DNA from: Legionellaceae bacterium UBA2794
GTDB lineage: Bacteria > Pseudomonadota > Gammaproteobacteria > Legionellales > Legionellaceae
DNA: 31,069 nucleotides
Reading direction: 5' to 3'
NCBI GenBank assembly: GCA_002352055.1
Contig: DEHS01000095.1
Location: forward strand, 27,466-58,534
The notes beneath the pieces are model-generated. The model was given only the letters and a program-made list of their open reading frames with translations, ran no database searches and was not told the origin of the DNA. Within the stretch, counting starts at the first letter, position 1, and the number at the start of each line of letters is the position of its first letter. Positions 16,750 through 25,603 of the stretch are shown piece after piece. The translations under genes and the position numbers were made by a program.

Positions 16750-17347
16750 GTTCATAAAACAACAAAAACCCCTTATACTTGCTTCCGGCTCCTTAATCAG
16801 AAGAAAATTACTCAATTCTATTGGGCTTGAGTTTGAAGTAATTCCATCAGACTGCGACGAAGAAGCATTCAAAGCTAGCCATAGTTCGGATACTTATCTT
16901 GATTTAGGTTATACTCTTGCTCAGCATAAAGCACTAAGTGTATCCAAACAATATCCAAATCATTTTGTCATTGCAGCAGACCAGCTTTGTGTCATAGATG
17001 GCATACTCCTGGATAAACCATTAAATCATGATGTTGCCATTCAGCATTTGCAATTATTAAGCGGTAAATCACATCAGCAAATAGCCTGTTTATGTATCGC
17101 TCAAGGCAATAAAATTTTATGGAAATATCATGACATCGCTACTTTAACTTTGCGTGATTTAAACGTTAAATCGATTGAGGATTATCTTCTCGCGGAGAAA
17201 CCATATCAAAGCTGTGGCGCTTATCAATATGAAACTTTAGGAAAATGGTTATTTAAAAAAGTTGATGGTAAGGAAGATACTATTTTGGGACTGCCTTTAT
17301 TGCCTCTGATATCGGCATTGACCGAATTGAAGGCAGTTATCTTATAA
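16742..17347 (+). CDS. Maf-family nucleotide pyrophosphatase, YceF type
   Basis: It hydrolyses a non-canonical nucleoside triphosphate to the monophosphate and pyrophosphate. The YceF subgroup prefers 7-methyl-GTP. In 201 residues the substrate loop LILASGSLIRRKLL (10-24) is followed by the catalytic Asp80 and Lys92 in AADQLCVIDGILLDKP. That wording matches YceF (SDQVCVLDG) and not the dTTP-specific YhdE form (ADTVV). The C-terminal LGLPLLPLISAL also fits YceF. An earlier in-frame ATG (16709) exists, but the start at 16742 is preferred because it gives the family N-terminus. It overlaps the ZIP stop by 8 bases, implying coupling. Confidence 0.88.
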   Translation: MSRFIKQQKPLILASGSLIRRKLLNSIGLEFEVIPSDCDEEAFKASHSSDTYLDLGYTLAQHKALSVSKQYPNHFVIAADQLCVIDGILLDKPLNHDVAIQHLQLLSGKSHQQIACLCIAQGNKILWKYHDIATLTLRDLNVKSIEDYLLAEKPYQSCGAYQYETLGKWLFKKVDGKEDTILGLPLLPLISALTELKAVIL

Positions 17348-17497
17348 ATTATTTTCAATGCGTTTATTCATCCTTAATAATTTGCACATTAAATGGTCGT
17401 AGTTTATTAATTACCCCTTCTATTCTCTGCAAGCCTTGACAAGCTCACCATGAAACAAAACAATAGCTGCAAGAATAAAATATCATTAGGAAATTAT

Positions 17498-18763
17498 ATG
17501 CAAATAGATAAAATCCATGCTCGTGAAATTCTGGACTCCCGAGGTAATCCAACTATCGAGGCCGACGTTATTTTAAAAAATGGCCTTGTAGGCCGCGCCA
17601 GTGTTCCATCCGGTGCTTCAACTGGAAGCCGTGAAGCCTGTGAACTTAGAGACGATGACGCCACACGTTTTAATGGTAAAGGGGTTAAAAATGCGGTGGC
17701 TCATGTCAACCATGAAATAAACCAAATACTAAATGGTTATTCGATTGAAGACCAGGAAGAATTAGATCAGCAATTAATTAAGCTGGATGGAACAGATAAT
17801 AAATCACGGTTAGGCGCCAATGCTATTTTAGCAGTGTCCCTTGCCAGCGCTCGGGCTCGAGCACTCATGCTCAATATGCCACTGTATGCAGCACTCAATC
17901 AAAACCAGACTATGAACATGCCTGTTCCCATGATGAATGTATTAAATGGCGGAGCCCATGCGGATAACAATGTCGATATTCAGGAATTTATGATTATGCC
18001 CGTAGGTGCTGCTGATTTCCCGGAGGCAATTCGCATCGGAACTGAAATTTTCCATAAACTGAAAAGTGTCTTGAAAAAGCAGGGATTAAATACAGCTGTG
18101 GGGGATGAGGGTGGTTTTGCTCCAGACATAAAATCCAACCGCCAGGCTTTGGATATGTTAAGTGAAGCAGTGCAATCCGCAGGTTTTAAACTGGGCTCGG
18201 AAGTTATGTTTGCTTTGGATGTTGCCGCTTCTGAATTATTTCAGCAAGGCATGTACCACATGGCATCGGAACAACAAAAATTTACCTCGACCCAATTAGT
18301 AGATTACTACGCTGATTTAGTTTCTAATTACCCAATAGTCAGTATCGAAGATGGCCTGGATGAAAAAGATTGGGCCGGTTGGAAAGAGTTGACTGCAAAA
18401 TTAGGTCAACGCATACAGTTGGTGGGAGACGATTTGTTTGTAACGAATCCTAAAATACTGCAAGAAGGGATAGACCAAAACATTGCAAATGCGATTCTTA
18501 TCAAAGTAAATCAGATTGGCACTTTAACTGAAACGCGACAAGCTATTGCTCTTGCTCAAAAGAACGGCTATCGCTGCGTGATGTCCCATCGCTCGGGTGA
18601 AACAGAAGATACTTTCATCGCCGATTTAGCAGTTGCGACAGGCTGCGGGCAAATTAAAACAGGATCTTTATGTCGTACGGACCGTACTGCAAAATACAAT
18701 CAGTTGTTAAGAATAAATGAAATCGCTAATTTGCCCTATGCCGGTAAAAGCATTTTAATCTAG
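17498..18763 (+). CDS. eno: Enolase
   Basis: It interconverts 2-phosphoglycerate and phosphoenolpyruvate in glycolysis; in many bacteria it is also part of the RNA degradosome. The protein is 421 residues. The N-terminal motif EILDSRGNPTIEADV and the flexible loop SVPSGASTGSREACELRD are followed by metal ligands in FALDVAASE, SIEDGLDEKDW and LVGDDLFVTN. The catalytic lysine is in ILIKVNQIGT, then SHRSGETEDTF. The terminal motif reads GSLCRTDRTAKYNQLLRI where GAPCRSER is commoner. An upstream in-frame ATG (17450) is rejected, since the start at 17498 gives the family N-terminus and has AGGAAA at the right distance. A TTGACA hexamer at 17436-17441 may be its -35 element. Confidence 0.97.
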   Translation: MQIDKIHAREILDSRGNPTIEADVILKNGLVGRASVPSGASTGSREACELRDDDATRFNGKGVKNAVAHVNHEINQILNGYSIEDQEELDQQLIKLDGTDNKSRLGANAILAVSLASARARALMLNMPLYAALNQNQTMNMPVPMMNVLNGGAHADNNVDIQEFMIMPVGAADFPEAIRIGTEIFHKLKSVLKKQGLNTAVGDEGGFAPDIKSNRQALDMLSEAVQSAGFKLGSEVMFALDVAASELFQQGMYHMASEQQKFTSTQLVDYYADLVSNYPIVSIEDGLDEKDWAGWKELTAKLGQRIQLVGDDLFVTNPKILQEGIDQNIANAILIKVNQIGTLTETRQAIALAQKNGYRCVMSHRSGETEDTFIADLAVATGCGQIKTGSLCRTDRTAKYNQLLRINEIANLPYAGKSILI

Positions 18764-18791
18764 TTAGGGCTATTCAACTTTAGAAAATCCT

Positions 18792-18851
18792 GAGGGTTAA
18801 TTGCTTGCACAGGTGAATGACTCACCTGAATAAATAGCATTTATAACCCTC
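18792..18851. repeat. Nested imperfect palindrome downstream of eno
   Basis: Outer arms GAGGGTTA (18792-18799) and TAACCCTC (18844-18851), and inner arms CAGGTGA (18810-18816) and TCACCTG (18822-18828) around a 5-base loop. Partly paired AATTGCT/AGCATTT segments lie between them. The transcript would fold into one long stem. There is no T tract, so it is not a classical Rho-independent terminator. It could be an mRNA 3' stabilising structure or a palindromic repeat unit. Confidence 0.6.
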
Positions 18852-19056
18852 GGATAATAACTCAGTGAGCACTTTATACCTTTGGTGGATCTTCCTAGCA
18901 TGGAAGAATATTTAGGAAGAAATTGACCTATTATAAAGGAAAAACACTCTGGATACCTCATTCCTTTGCTTTGCGCAAACTACAGAATTCTGTTGCATTT
19001 GTTACTCTGCAATATCTTTTGGGAGGAGCGAAGATACAATATATACAAGACATCTC

Positions 19057-19306
19057 TGGGTTGCTTCGTCGCGATGCTCCTCGCAATGACAATTTTATCG
19101 CATAATTTGAATAAATACTTTTCCGAGTAGTTTAAGGCGCACGTCTGGAATTTTTGTATATGGCAACGGGTCGAGAAGCTGACGTTGCATCTTGCTTGTG
19201 ATTCGCCTGGAACGTGCTGATATTTACGTGAGCAATGTAAGAATATAAATCTCACAGATTGAAATAATCCTTGTCATTGCGAGGAGCCTCGCGACGAAGC
19301 AACCCA
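19057..19306. repeat. Inverted-repeat element (36-bp arms, 35/36 identical)
   Basis: Arms at 19057-19092 and 19271-19306 are reverse complements with a single mismatch. They contain TTGTCATTGCGAGGAGC and the GCGACGAAGCAACCCA end. Weak similarity extends outward on both sides, with a TTCGCT core in each flank. The enclosed 178 bases are non-coding. The arm wording is of the CATTGCGAGGAGC...GACGAAGCAA kind that I associate with dispersed palindromic repeats in several intracellular bacteria. A non-autonomous MITE-like element or a dispersed intergenic repeat is the likeliest reading. Confidence 0.75.
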
Positions 19307-19432
19307 GTACGATATAAATAACGTTCGCTTATCCTAAATTACGCCAAAAATTAACAATAAACTCTGCCTAAATGTTCTAATAAGCTCTTAAGGACGAACC
19401 GAAGTCTATGATTGTAAAACCGATTTAATATA

Positions 19433-20815
19433 TTATTTATTTAAGAATTGGTTTTGCCCATTCTCTTTTATAATATCCGCTAATAGAACCAGTTCCTTAC
19501 TCATCCCTTTTTGCCGACCATGGAAAAAGAAGACAGCCCCCGCAATTGTTAATGTGGAACCTGCTGCCGTCATTCCAATACCTGCGCCAAGCCCAACTCC
19601 CAGGGTCACTGTTGAAATCAGAACTCCCGCTGTGCCAAGAGCAATACCTAAGGTCAGCATGAGCCCACCTAAAATGCGACAACTTAAAGAGGGTTTTCCC
19701 TGAACTTCATTTGCTGCTATATAATACTGGTGAATAAGTTCCTGACGCATTTCACCGGGCCGACTAATTAATAATTCATTGGTTAACGAAATTGCTTGTG
19801 ATAAAGAGGCATCCCATCCACTTTTAGCAATTAAAAGCTCCGTTATATCCACTATCTTTTGTACCTTTGCCTTAATTTCCGGTTGATTAATAATTACTAA
19901 ATTGGAATTTAATGTAACGAATGCTTTTAATCTCTCACGCAGCTCATTATCTGGAACTATAATTTGACCAAAAGTAGCCTCATCACCCCACTGATCGGAT
20001 CTTTTAGCATTGGCTAATTTTACTGATTGTGAACGAGTATTCTCATTAATTAAATAATCAAACAAACTGATATCATCCAGCTTATTTATTGATAATTTTT
20101 TCTTTTTTATTTTTTCATTATCATGAATATAAGTTTGCTCTAGTTCAAGTTCTTTATGAACATAGGTATATCCGACAATTTCATCACCTGGTTTAATTTT
20201 AGTAGTAAATAAACTGTTTCGAGGGAGAAGCGTTTTGGTTGGATATGGCGCACATAAATAATCAAATGCATCTGCACCACAATCTACTTCATTGTTAGTG
20301 ACTAATTGGTCAATTATCCCTGTAGAACGCTTAATTGCTATACCTGTATCACCAATACCAAAACCAGAACACTGCAAATGACCATTTTTCTCATAAGTCA
20401 TCGCAACCGACATTTTAAACTCTAATCGATGCTGGGCGCTAAATTTATATCGTTCATTACGAATTTTTACTACTGTATTTTTAGTAATTTCATCTGGATT
20501 AGATTTTGATTGTGATAAAGCTCGTGCGTAATCATCCATTAAAGGGAGCACATGATTATCTATAAATTTATATATGGTCTCAGCGTCACATGCAGGATCA
20601 CCATCAACGACAATTTGAAAAGGCAAGCCATCAAAACTATAACCTAACACAATTTTATCATGAGATTTTTTATTTAAAACACGTCTACCTTCACCATTAA
20701 ATTGTGCAAACATACTGCCGGCCCATGTACTACTATTACCACCATCTATGTTTTTTCTTTGAGATTGTTTGATAACACCATGGTCTGTCCCAAGACAGGA
20801 ATCAATAATATACAT
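19433..20815 (-). CDS. PPM-phosphatase-like protein with C-terminal hydrophobic hairpin; candidate Dot/Icm effector
   Basis: 460 residues, no named gene recognised. The N-terminal ~300 residues carry a series of motifs in PPM/PP2C order. They are IVVDGDPA (68-75, where PP2C has DGHGG), SGFGIGDTGIAI (150-161, where PP2C has GDSRA), KPGDEIVGYTYV (208-219) and QWGDEATFGQIIVP (275-288, where PP2C has DNxT). The Asp of the penultimate TDG motif is absent, so catalysis is doubtful. A helical region (about 300-375) leads to two hydrophobic Gly-rich segments (about 382-402 and 406-431) ending FFFHGRQKGMSKEL. I associate that ending with Legionella effector-like families. The -10 TATAAT at 20847-20842 is good; no clear ribosome site. 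Function remains inferred. Confidence 0.6.
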   Translation of the reverse strand: MYIIDSCLGTDHGVIKQSQRKNIDGGNSSTWAGSMFAQFNGEGRRVLNKKSHDKIVLGYSFDGLPFQIVVDGDPACDAETIYKFIDNHVLPLMDDYARALSQSKSNPDEITKNTVVKIRNERYKFSAQHRLEFKMSVAMTYEKNGHLQCSGFGIGDTGIAIKRSTGIIDQLVTNNEVDCGADAFDYLCAPYPTKTLLPRNSLFTTKIKPGDEIVGYTYVHKELELEQTYIHDNEKIKKKKLSINKLDDISLFDYLINENTRSQSVKLANAKRSDQWGDEATFGQIIVPDNELRERLKAFVTLNSNLVIINQPEIKAKVQKIVDITELLIAKSGWDASLSQAISLTNELLISRPGEMRQELIHQYYIAANEVQGKPSLSCRILGGLMLTLGIALGTAGVLISTVTLGVGLGAGIGMTAAGSTLTIAGAVFFFHGRQKGMSKELVLLADIIKENGQNQFLNK

Positions 20816-20841
20816 ATAATTTTTTTTAGATAATTTTTGGC

Positions 20842-20847
20842 ATTATA
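20842..20847 (-). promoter_or_regulatory. Putative -10 element of the PPM-like gene
   Basis: A perfect minus-strand TATAAT lies 27 bases ahead of the ATG at 20815. The -35 region at 17-base spacing (TATTCA) is poor, suggesting an activator or weak expression. The 277-base gap to hisC must also hold the divergent hisC promoter. Confidence 0.4.
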
Positions 20848-21092
20848 ACAAAAACGAAATTAAATGAATATAAATAAACCATTTTGTACTTTATCCCAAG
20901 AATTATGCTGGACAAATCACTAGTGCTGAACAGTAAGTTTCAACGCAAAAATTGAAGAGTGCATAGATTTTTATTAAATTTTATCACTAGTTTAATAACA
21001 AAATTGTATACTCATTAATAATTTAAATTCGTTGGTGACACCAGGGGCACGCTTCGGTAAGATGGACTTTGATTTAGTAAAAGGACTGACTT

Positions 21093-22202
21093 ATGACTGT
21101 TGATTTTCATTTATTATCCCATCCTGGAATCCAATCTTTAATTCCTTATAAACCTGGAAAATCCATTGAAGAACTGAAACAAGAAAAAGGTCTTACCGAC
21201 ATTATAAAAATGGCGAGCAATGAAAATCCTTTAGGGTGCAGCCCACTCGCATTATCAGCAATACAAAACATTGCGTCATCAACAGTTGCAACTTATCCAT
21301 CCCCTATTATTCATCCATTGATGCAGAAATTGGCGGATACATTTCACGTTGATAAAAAGCAACTGTTTTTAAGTAATGGTTCCGATTATCTTTTTGGTAT
21401 TTTATTAAACTGTTTTGCTCTTCATGTAGGAAAACACATACTCACTCATGAATATGCATTCAGTACTTATGAAATTCAGGCTAAAACCTTACAAATACCC
21501 GTGTCTAAAGTACCTGTTCACCCCAATTGGCAAGTAAATGTTAATAATATAATTCAAGCCTGTACCCCGCAAACCGGGTTGATTTTTTTAGCAAACCCTA
21601 ATAATCCTACGGGTTTATTATTAAGTCAAAGGGACATTAAATTTTTACTTGAAAGAATTCCGGAAAATACCTTGGTGGTTCTGGATGAAGCCTATTATGA
21701 ATTTGCTGAAAGTGAGATGGAATGCAATAGCATTGATTGGATAACAGAACATCCTAATCTCGTGGTGACGCGAACGTTCTCAAAAATATATGGCATGGCC
21801 GGTTTACGCTTGGGCTATGCAATTGCTCATCAGGACATCATTAGTATTTTACAAAGAGTACAACTGCCATTTGCAGTGAATCAAATCGCTATGGCTGCTG
21901 CCTATGCTGCTTTGGATGATTCTGAGTTTATAAAGTTAAGCATCGAGGTTAACCAGAAAGGAATGCATCAATTAAAAGAAGGTTTCGATAAACTGGGCAT
22001 TAACTATTTACCCTCGGCATGCAATTTCTTAACCATAGATTGTACTGAAGATTCAATGGCTCTTTTCAACTATTTGCTTGCTAATGGAATTATAGTCCGG
22101 CCTTTACATCCTTACAACATGTCTCATTACTTACGTGTTTCTATTGGAACAAAAGAGCATAACACACGTTTTTTAGATGCATTAAAAAATTATTACCAGT
22201 AA
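21093..22202 (+). CDS. hisC: Histidinol-phosphate aminotransferase (HisC family)
   Basis: A PLP enzyme that transaminates imidazole-acetol phosphate to histidinol phosphate; many HisC paralogues also accept aromatic 2-oxo acids. The 369 residues show ASNENPLG (41-48), ANPNNPTG (167-174), DEAYYEF (198-204), the PLP lysine Lys231 in RTFSKIYGMAGLRLGY, and the phosphate-binding LRVSIGT near the end. The ATG follows AAGGAC. It is not in a his operon here. The next gene is phhB, suggesting an aromatic aminotransferase role or a second HisC copy, which cannot be decided from this window. Confidence 0.92.
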   Translation: MTVDFHLLSHPGIQSLIPYKPGKSIEELKQEKGLTDIIKMASNENPLGCSPLALSAIQNIASSTVATYPSPIIHPLMQKLADTFHVDKKQLFLSNGSDYLFGILLNCFALHVGKHILTHEYAFSTYEIQAKTLQIPVSKVPVHPNWQVNVNNIIQACTPQTGLIFLANPNNPTGLLLSQRDIKFLLERIPENTLVVLDEAYYEFAESEMECNSIDWITEHPNLVVTRTFSKIYGMAGLRLGYAIAHQDIISILQRVQLPFAVNQIAMAAAYAALDDSEFIKLSIEVNQKGMHQLKEGFDKLGINYLPSACNFLTIDCTEDSMALFNYLLANGIIVRPLHPYNMSHYLRVSIGTKEHNTRFLDALKNYYQ

Positions 22203-22282
22203 ACTAAACTACTGATATTCGAAAATATTATTTTATTTGAAGTATGGTTTTTTTCTATAATCGTAAATATAAAGGATAAACT

Positions 22283-22624
22283 ATGACTAGTGATTTAAGC
22301 AGTAAACATTGTAAATCTTGTGAGGGTATTGGTGAGGCTTTAAATGCTGAGCAAGTACTAAACCTCAGATCTCAATTACATGAAAACTGGAAAATTAGCT
22401 CTGACTCTCTTTCAATTAAACGTGAGTTCTCATTTAAAAATTATTATGAAACCATCGCTTTTATTAATGCTGTAGCCTGGATAGCACACACTGAAAATCA
22501 TCATCCCGATTTGGATGTGAAATATAAGGATTGTCATGTCATTTTTTCAACCCATGCTTTAAATGGACTTTCTCTTAATGATTTTATTTGCGCTGCAAAA
22601 GTAGATAAATTATTTAATGATTAA
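22283..22624 (+). CDS. phhB: Pterin-4a-carbinolamine dehydratase
   Basis: It dehydrates 4a-hydroxytetrahydrobiopterin, recycling the cofactor of phenylalanine hydroxylase. 113 residues, normal size. The signature ENHHPDLDVKYKDCHVIFST has the paired histidines at 73-74 and is followed by His91 in STHALNGLSLND. The ATG has AAAGGA upstream. It lies 80 bases after hisC on the same strand; a phenylalanine hydroxylase gene is not in the window. A short TACTG/CAGTA hairpin lies just past the stop. Confidence 0.95.
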   Translation: MTSDLSSKHCKSCEGIGEALNAEQVLNLRSQLHENWKISSDSLSIKREFSFKNYYETIAFINAVAWIAHTENHHPDLDVKYKDCHVIFSTHALNGLSLNDFICAAKVDKLFND

Positions 22625-22682
22625 GTACTGAAAACAGTAGAGAGACCTAATTAAAGGAATAGGATTATATTCCGAAAGGGTT

Positions 22683-22758
22683 GCCCACCAACGTGGGCGT
22701 AACAGCTTGGAGCAAAGTGTCTGAAAAGAATTTTTATAATATTCTTTCACCAGACACT
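22683..22758. terminator. Two strong hairpins between convergent phhB and secF
   Basis: The first hairpin is GCCCAC-CAAC-GTGGGC (22683-22698). The second is a long stem: AGTGTCTG (22716-22723) pairs with CAGACACT (22751-22758), and inside it AAAGAAT (22725-22731) pairs with ATTCTTT (22741-22747). Placed between converging genes they probably form bidirectional transcription stops, although there is no long T run immediately after the stems. Confidence 0.6.
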
Positions 22759-22795
22759 AATGCATCTACTGTCCTTATTTCCAATTAAAGAGAAA

Positions 22796-23713
22796 TTAAG
22801 GTCTATCATCCAGTTCTTTACGCTGAGAAGGCATGAAATCTTTACGATCCAGTCCCATAACAACTGCCAAAGCCCCTGCGACATATATCGAAGAGTAAGT
22901 TCCAATCACGATACCGATGATTAAGGCAAGCGAAAATCCGTGAATGGTTTCACCACCATAAACAAATAATGAGACCACAACGAATAAAGTCAGAACAGAT
23001 GTCATAATGGTTCGCGATAAAGTTTGATTTATCGAAATGTTCATAATTTCCATTGGAGTACTGCGGCGAATCTTGACAAAATTTTCGCGCACTCGGTCAA
23101 ATACCACAATAGTATCATTTAGCGAATACCCAATAACTGCCAATAACCCTGCTAATGCTTTTAGATCAAATTCAATTCCAAATAAAGCAAAAATACCAAG
23201 TATCAACACCGGATCATGAATCAATGCTACAGCCGCACTGATAGCGAGACGGTATTCAAATCGCATCGCGATGTAAATCATCGTAGCCAATAAAGACACT
23301 ACTATTGCCAAGGCGCCCTTGGTAGCTAACTCCTGTCCCACTTGAGGCCCAACAAAATCCACCCGTTGCTTGACTGCACCCGGAAGAACAGACATCACCT
23401 GGTCTACCAATAATGTTTGATCTTTATCCGCCCGGGGGGCAATACTTATTAGTACATCTTTAGAAGTACCATAACTAACTACTTGTGCTTCTTTAAAACC
23501 AATTTTACTAAGACTTTCCCTAATTGCCGGTAAATCAGCAGCATTAGGATAAGTGACTTCAATTTGAGTACCGCCCGTAAAATCTAGCCCCCACTTTAAT
23601 CCATTCACAGCCAGAGCAGCAATTGAACCGACAAATATTAATATCGAAAATAGCGCTGTCCAACGACGAGCGCCCATAAAGTCCACTTTTGAATTTGGAT
23701 TGAAAAATTCCAT
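22796..23713 (-). CDS. secF: Protein translocase subunit SecF
   Basis: With SecD it forms the proton-driven membrane complex that pulls secreted proteins through SecYEG. 305 residues with six helices. The first (about 16-36) is followed by the conserved WGLDFTGGTQIEVTYP and a periplasmic domain (about 40-130). The helical bundle contains GYSLNDTIVVFDRVREN, the RND-type signature of SecF. The ATG at 23713 has a GGCGAGG-like site. It follows secD after a 12-base gap; the pair is cotranscribed with yajC. Confidence 0.98.
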   Translation of the reverse strand: MEFFNPNSKVDFMGARRWTALFSILIFVGSIAALAVNGLKWGLDFTGGTQIEVTYPNAADLPAIRESLSKIGFKEAQVVSYGTSKDVLISIAPRADKDQTLLVDQVMSVLPGAVKQRVDFVGPQVGQELATKGALAIVVSLLATMIYIAMRFEYRLAISAAVALIHDPVLILGIFALFGIEFDLKALAGLLAVIGYSLNDTIVVFDRVRENFVKIRRSTPMEIMNISINQTLSRTIMTSVLTLFVVVSLFVYGGETIHGFSLALIIGIVIGTYSSIYVAGALAVVMGLDRKDFMPSQRKELDDRP

Positions 23714-23725
23714 CTGAGCCTCGCC

Positions 23726-25582
23726 TTAAATACCTATAGATAATTTTTTAACGTTACGACCACCATAATACCAATTCACCATAGCTCGTGTATAAGTAAT
23801 ACCAGTCAACATAGACGTTAATAAGCCCAAGGACAGAGTAACAGCAAATCCTCTTACTGGACCTGTACCCACCGCAAACAGAATAATGGCCACAATTAAG
23901 GTGGTCACATTCGCATCCAAAATGGTTGAAAATGCGCGCTCATATCCTGCATGAATGGCAGCCTGAGGCGATAACCCATTACGCAACTCCTCTCTAATAC
24001 GCTCATAAATCAATACGTTCGCATCAACCGCCATACCTACTGTTAATACTATCCCCGCAATACCCGGAAGCGTAAGGGTTGCATCAATAATTGATAATAA
24101 TGCAATCAGTAAAACCAAATTCAAGATAAGTGCAATGTCAGCAATCAATCCAAACAAATGATAATAAACCAACATAAGAATAAGAATAAGTCCCATTCCC
24201 ACTTCCAAGGACACAATACCGCGACGAATATTTTCTTTACCTAATGTAGGACCTACAGTACGCTCCTCAATTGGATAAATAGCAGCCGGCAATGCCCCTG
24301 CCCTAAGTAGTAATGCAAGATTACTCGCCTCTTTACTATCAGTCAGACCAGTGATTTGAAAATTACTTCCCAATGCATTTTGAATAACTGGCGCACTAAT
24401 TACTCGCTCCTCACGATGAGTCATGCGTTTTTCTTCACCGTTAATCGTTTGAATGGTATTTTTATTTTCAACATACACAATAGCCATTCGTTTACCGATA
24501 TTTTCTCGAGTTACTTTAGTGAACAGACTTTCACCTCCGCCCCCTAACTGAATTTGTACCGCCGGTGTTGCCGTTTGTTGATCAAAACTCGATACCGCAG
24601 AAGTAATTGAATCCCCGCTCAAAACTACCTGCCTTTTCAGAAGAATGGGGCGCCCTTCCATCATGTATAACTTATCGCTAACAGGAACCACACCGGTTTG
24701 CTTGGCAATTTGAGGATCATTTTCCTGATCAACAAGATAGAACTGTAAGGTTGCAGTTCCGCCGAGAATCTGTTTTGCACGAGCAGCATCCTGAATTCCA
24801 GGTAAATCTACAGCAACCCTGGTTGCACCCTGCTGTTGAACAACCGCTTCACCTACACCGAGCTCGTTAACTCGATTCCGCAAAATACTCATGGTTTGTT
24901 CAATGGTATTTTGCCGAATGGTGTTTAGCTCAGCAGGAGTTATGGAAGCTAACAGAGAATTTGGAGTTTTAGTCTTAACAAAAACAACTCCTGGAATTTT
25001 TTCTCTTAACTCAGTAAGGGCTTTTTCCATGGATTGCGTATCACGAAATCGAATATCAATTCCCTTATCTGCCAAGTAACGAATTCCAGAATAACGCAGG
25101 CCAATCTCACGCAGCTCCTGGCCTATATTTTTCATTATTCCTTCATAGCGCCTGCTAATTACAGACTCTACATCGACTTCAAGAAGAAAATGTACTCCCC
25201 CTCTTAAATCCAAACCTTGTTTCATCGGAGCGGCATGAATTCTTTCAAGCCAACGCGGTGTAGAGGGAGCCAGATTAAGTGCAACTGTATATTGACTACC
25301 CAGACTATTTTTAATGACATCTTGAGCCAACAATTGCGCATCGGTTGAATTAAAGCCAACTTGCACTCCATCCTTTTCTACACTAACTGAAGAGTACTCC
25401 AGTTTTGCAGCTTTTATAGTATTTTCAACCTGAGCTCTCACCTGTTCGTAATCAACAGCAGTATCCGATGAAATTTGTACTACAGGATTTTCAGTATACA
25501 GATTGGGTATGGCATAAATTAAACCAATGACGGCAATAAAAACCAACATTAGATTTTTCCATAGAGGATATTTGTTTTGCAT
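23726..25582 (-). CDS. secD: Protein translocase subunit SecD
   Basis: The large partner of SecF in protein export. 618 residues, close to E. coli (615). An N-terminal helix (about 9-25) is followed by a large periplasmic region (P1 head and base) with the motif DLRGGVHFLLEVD, and then five C-terminal helices. These include GIAGIVLTVGMAVDANVLIYERIREE, which holds the conserved proton-pathway Asp. It follows yajC by 21 bases. Confidence 0.98.
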   Translation of the reverse strand: MQNKYPLWKNLMLVFIAVIGLIYAIPNLYTENPVVQISSDTAVDYEQVRAQVENTIKAAKLEYSSVSVEKDGVQVGFNSTDAQLLAQDVIKNSLGSQYTVALNLAPSTPRWLERIHAAPMKQGLDLRGGVHFLLEVDVESVISRRYEGIMKNIGQELREIGLRYSGIRYLADKGIDIRFRDTQSMEKALTELREKIPGVVFVKTKTPNSLLASITPAELNTIRQNTIEQTMSILRNRVNELGVGEAVVQQQGATRVAVDLPGIQDAARAKQILGGTATLQFYLVDQENDPQIAKQTGVVPVSDKLYMMEGRPILLKRQVVLSGDSITSAVSSFDQQTATPAVQIQLGGGGESLFTKVTRENIGKRMAIVYVENKNTIQTINGEEKRMTHREERVISAPVIQNALGSNFQITGLTDSKEASNLALLLRAGALPAAIYPIEERTVGPTLGKENIRRGIVSLEVGMGLILILMLVYYHLFGLIADIALILNLVLLIALLSIIDATLTLPGIAGIVLTVGMAVDANVLIYERIREELRNGLSPQAAIHAGYERAFSTILDANVTTLIVAIILFAVGTGPVRGFAVTLSLGLLTSMLTGITYTRAMVNWYYGGRNVKKLSIGI

Positions 25583-25603
25583 TTCCGTGTCCCTATGACA
25601 GAC

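Larger units (their letters stand above)
18764..19432. other. 669-base gene-free gap with palindromes and a repeat element
   Basis: Between eno and the effector-like gene there is no supportable coding sequence. It contains a nested palindrome directly after eno (18792-18851), a second hairpin TCTTCCTA/TAGGAAGA (18891-18898 and 18914-18921), and an inverted-repeat element (19057-19306). Short open frames here, on both strands, are created by the repeat and show no protein-like character. Confidence 0.7.

Noticed and set aside
17450..17497. 16-codon extension of enolase
   Set aside because: It lacks similarity to enolase N-termini, and the ATG at 17498 has AGGAAA correctly spaced.
18980..19255. 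A 91-codon minus-strand open frame over the inverted repeat
   Set aside because: Its sequence is mostly the translation of the repeat arm and neighbouring non-coding DNA; no ribosome site or protein-like composition.
19433..20815. Assigning active Ser/Thr phosphatase function
   Set aside because: The conserved TDG metal ligand is not seen and the similarity is by motif order only.
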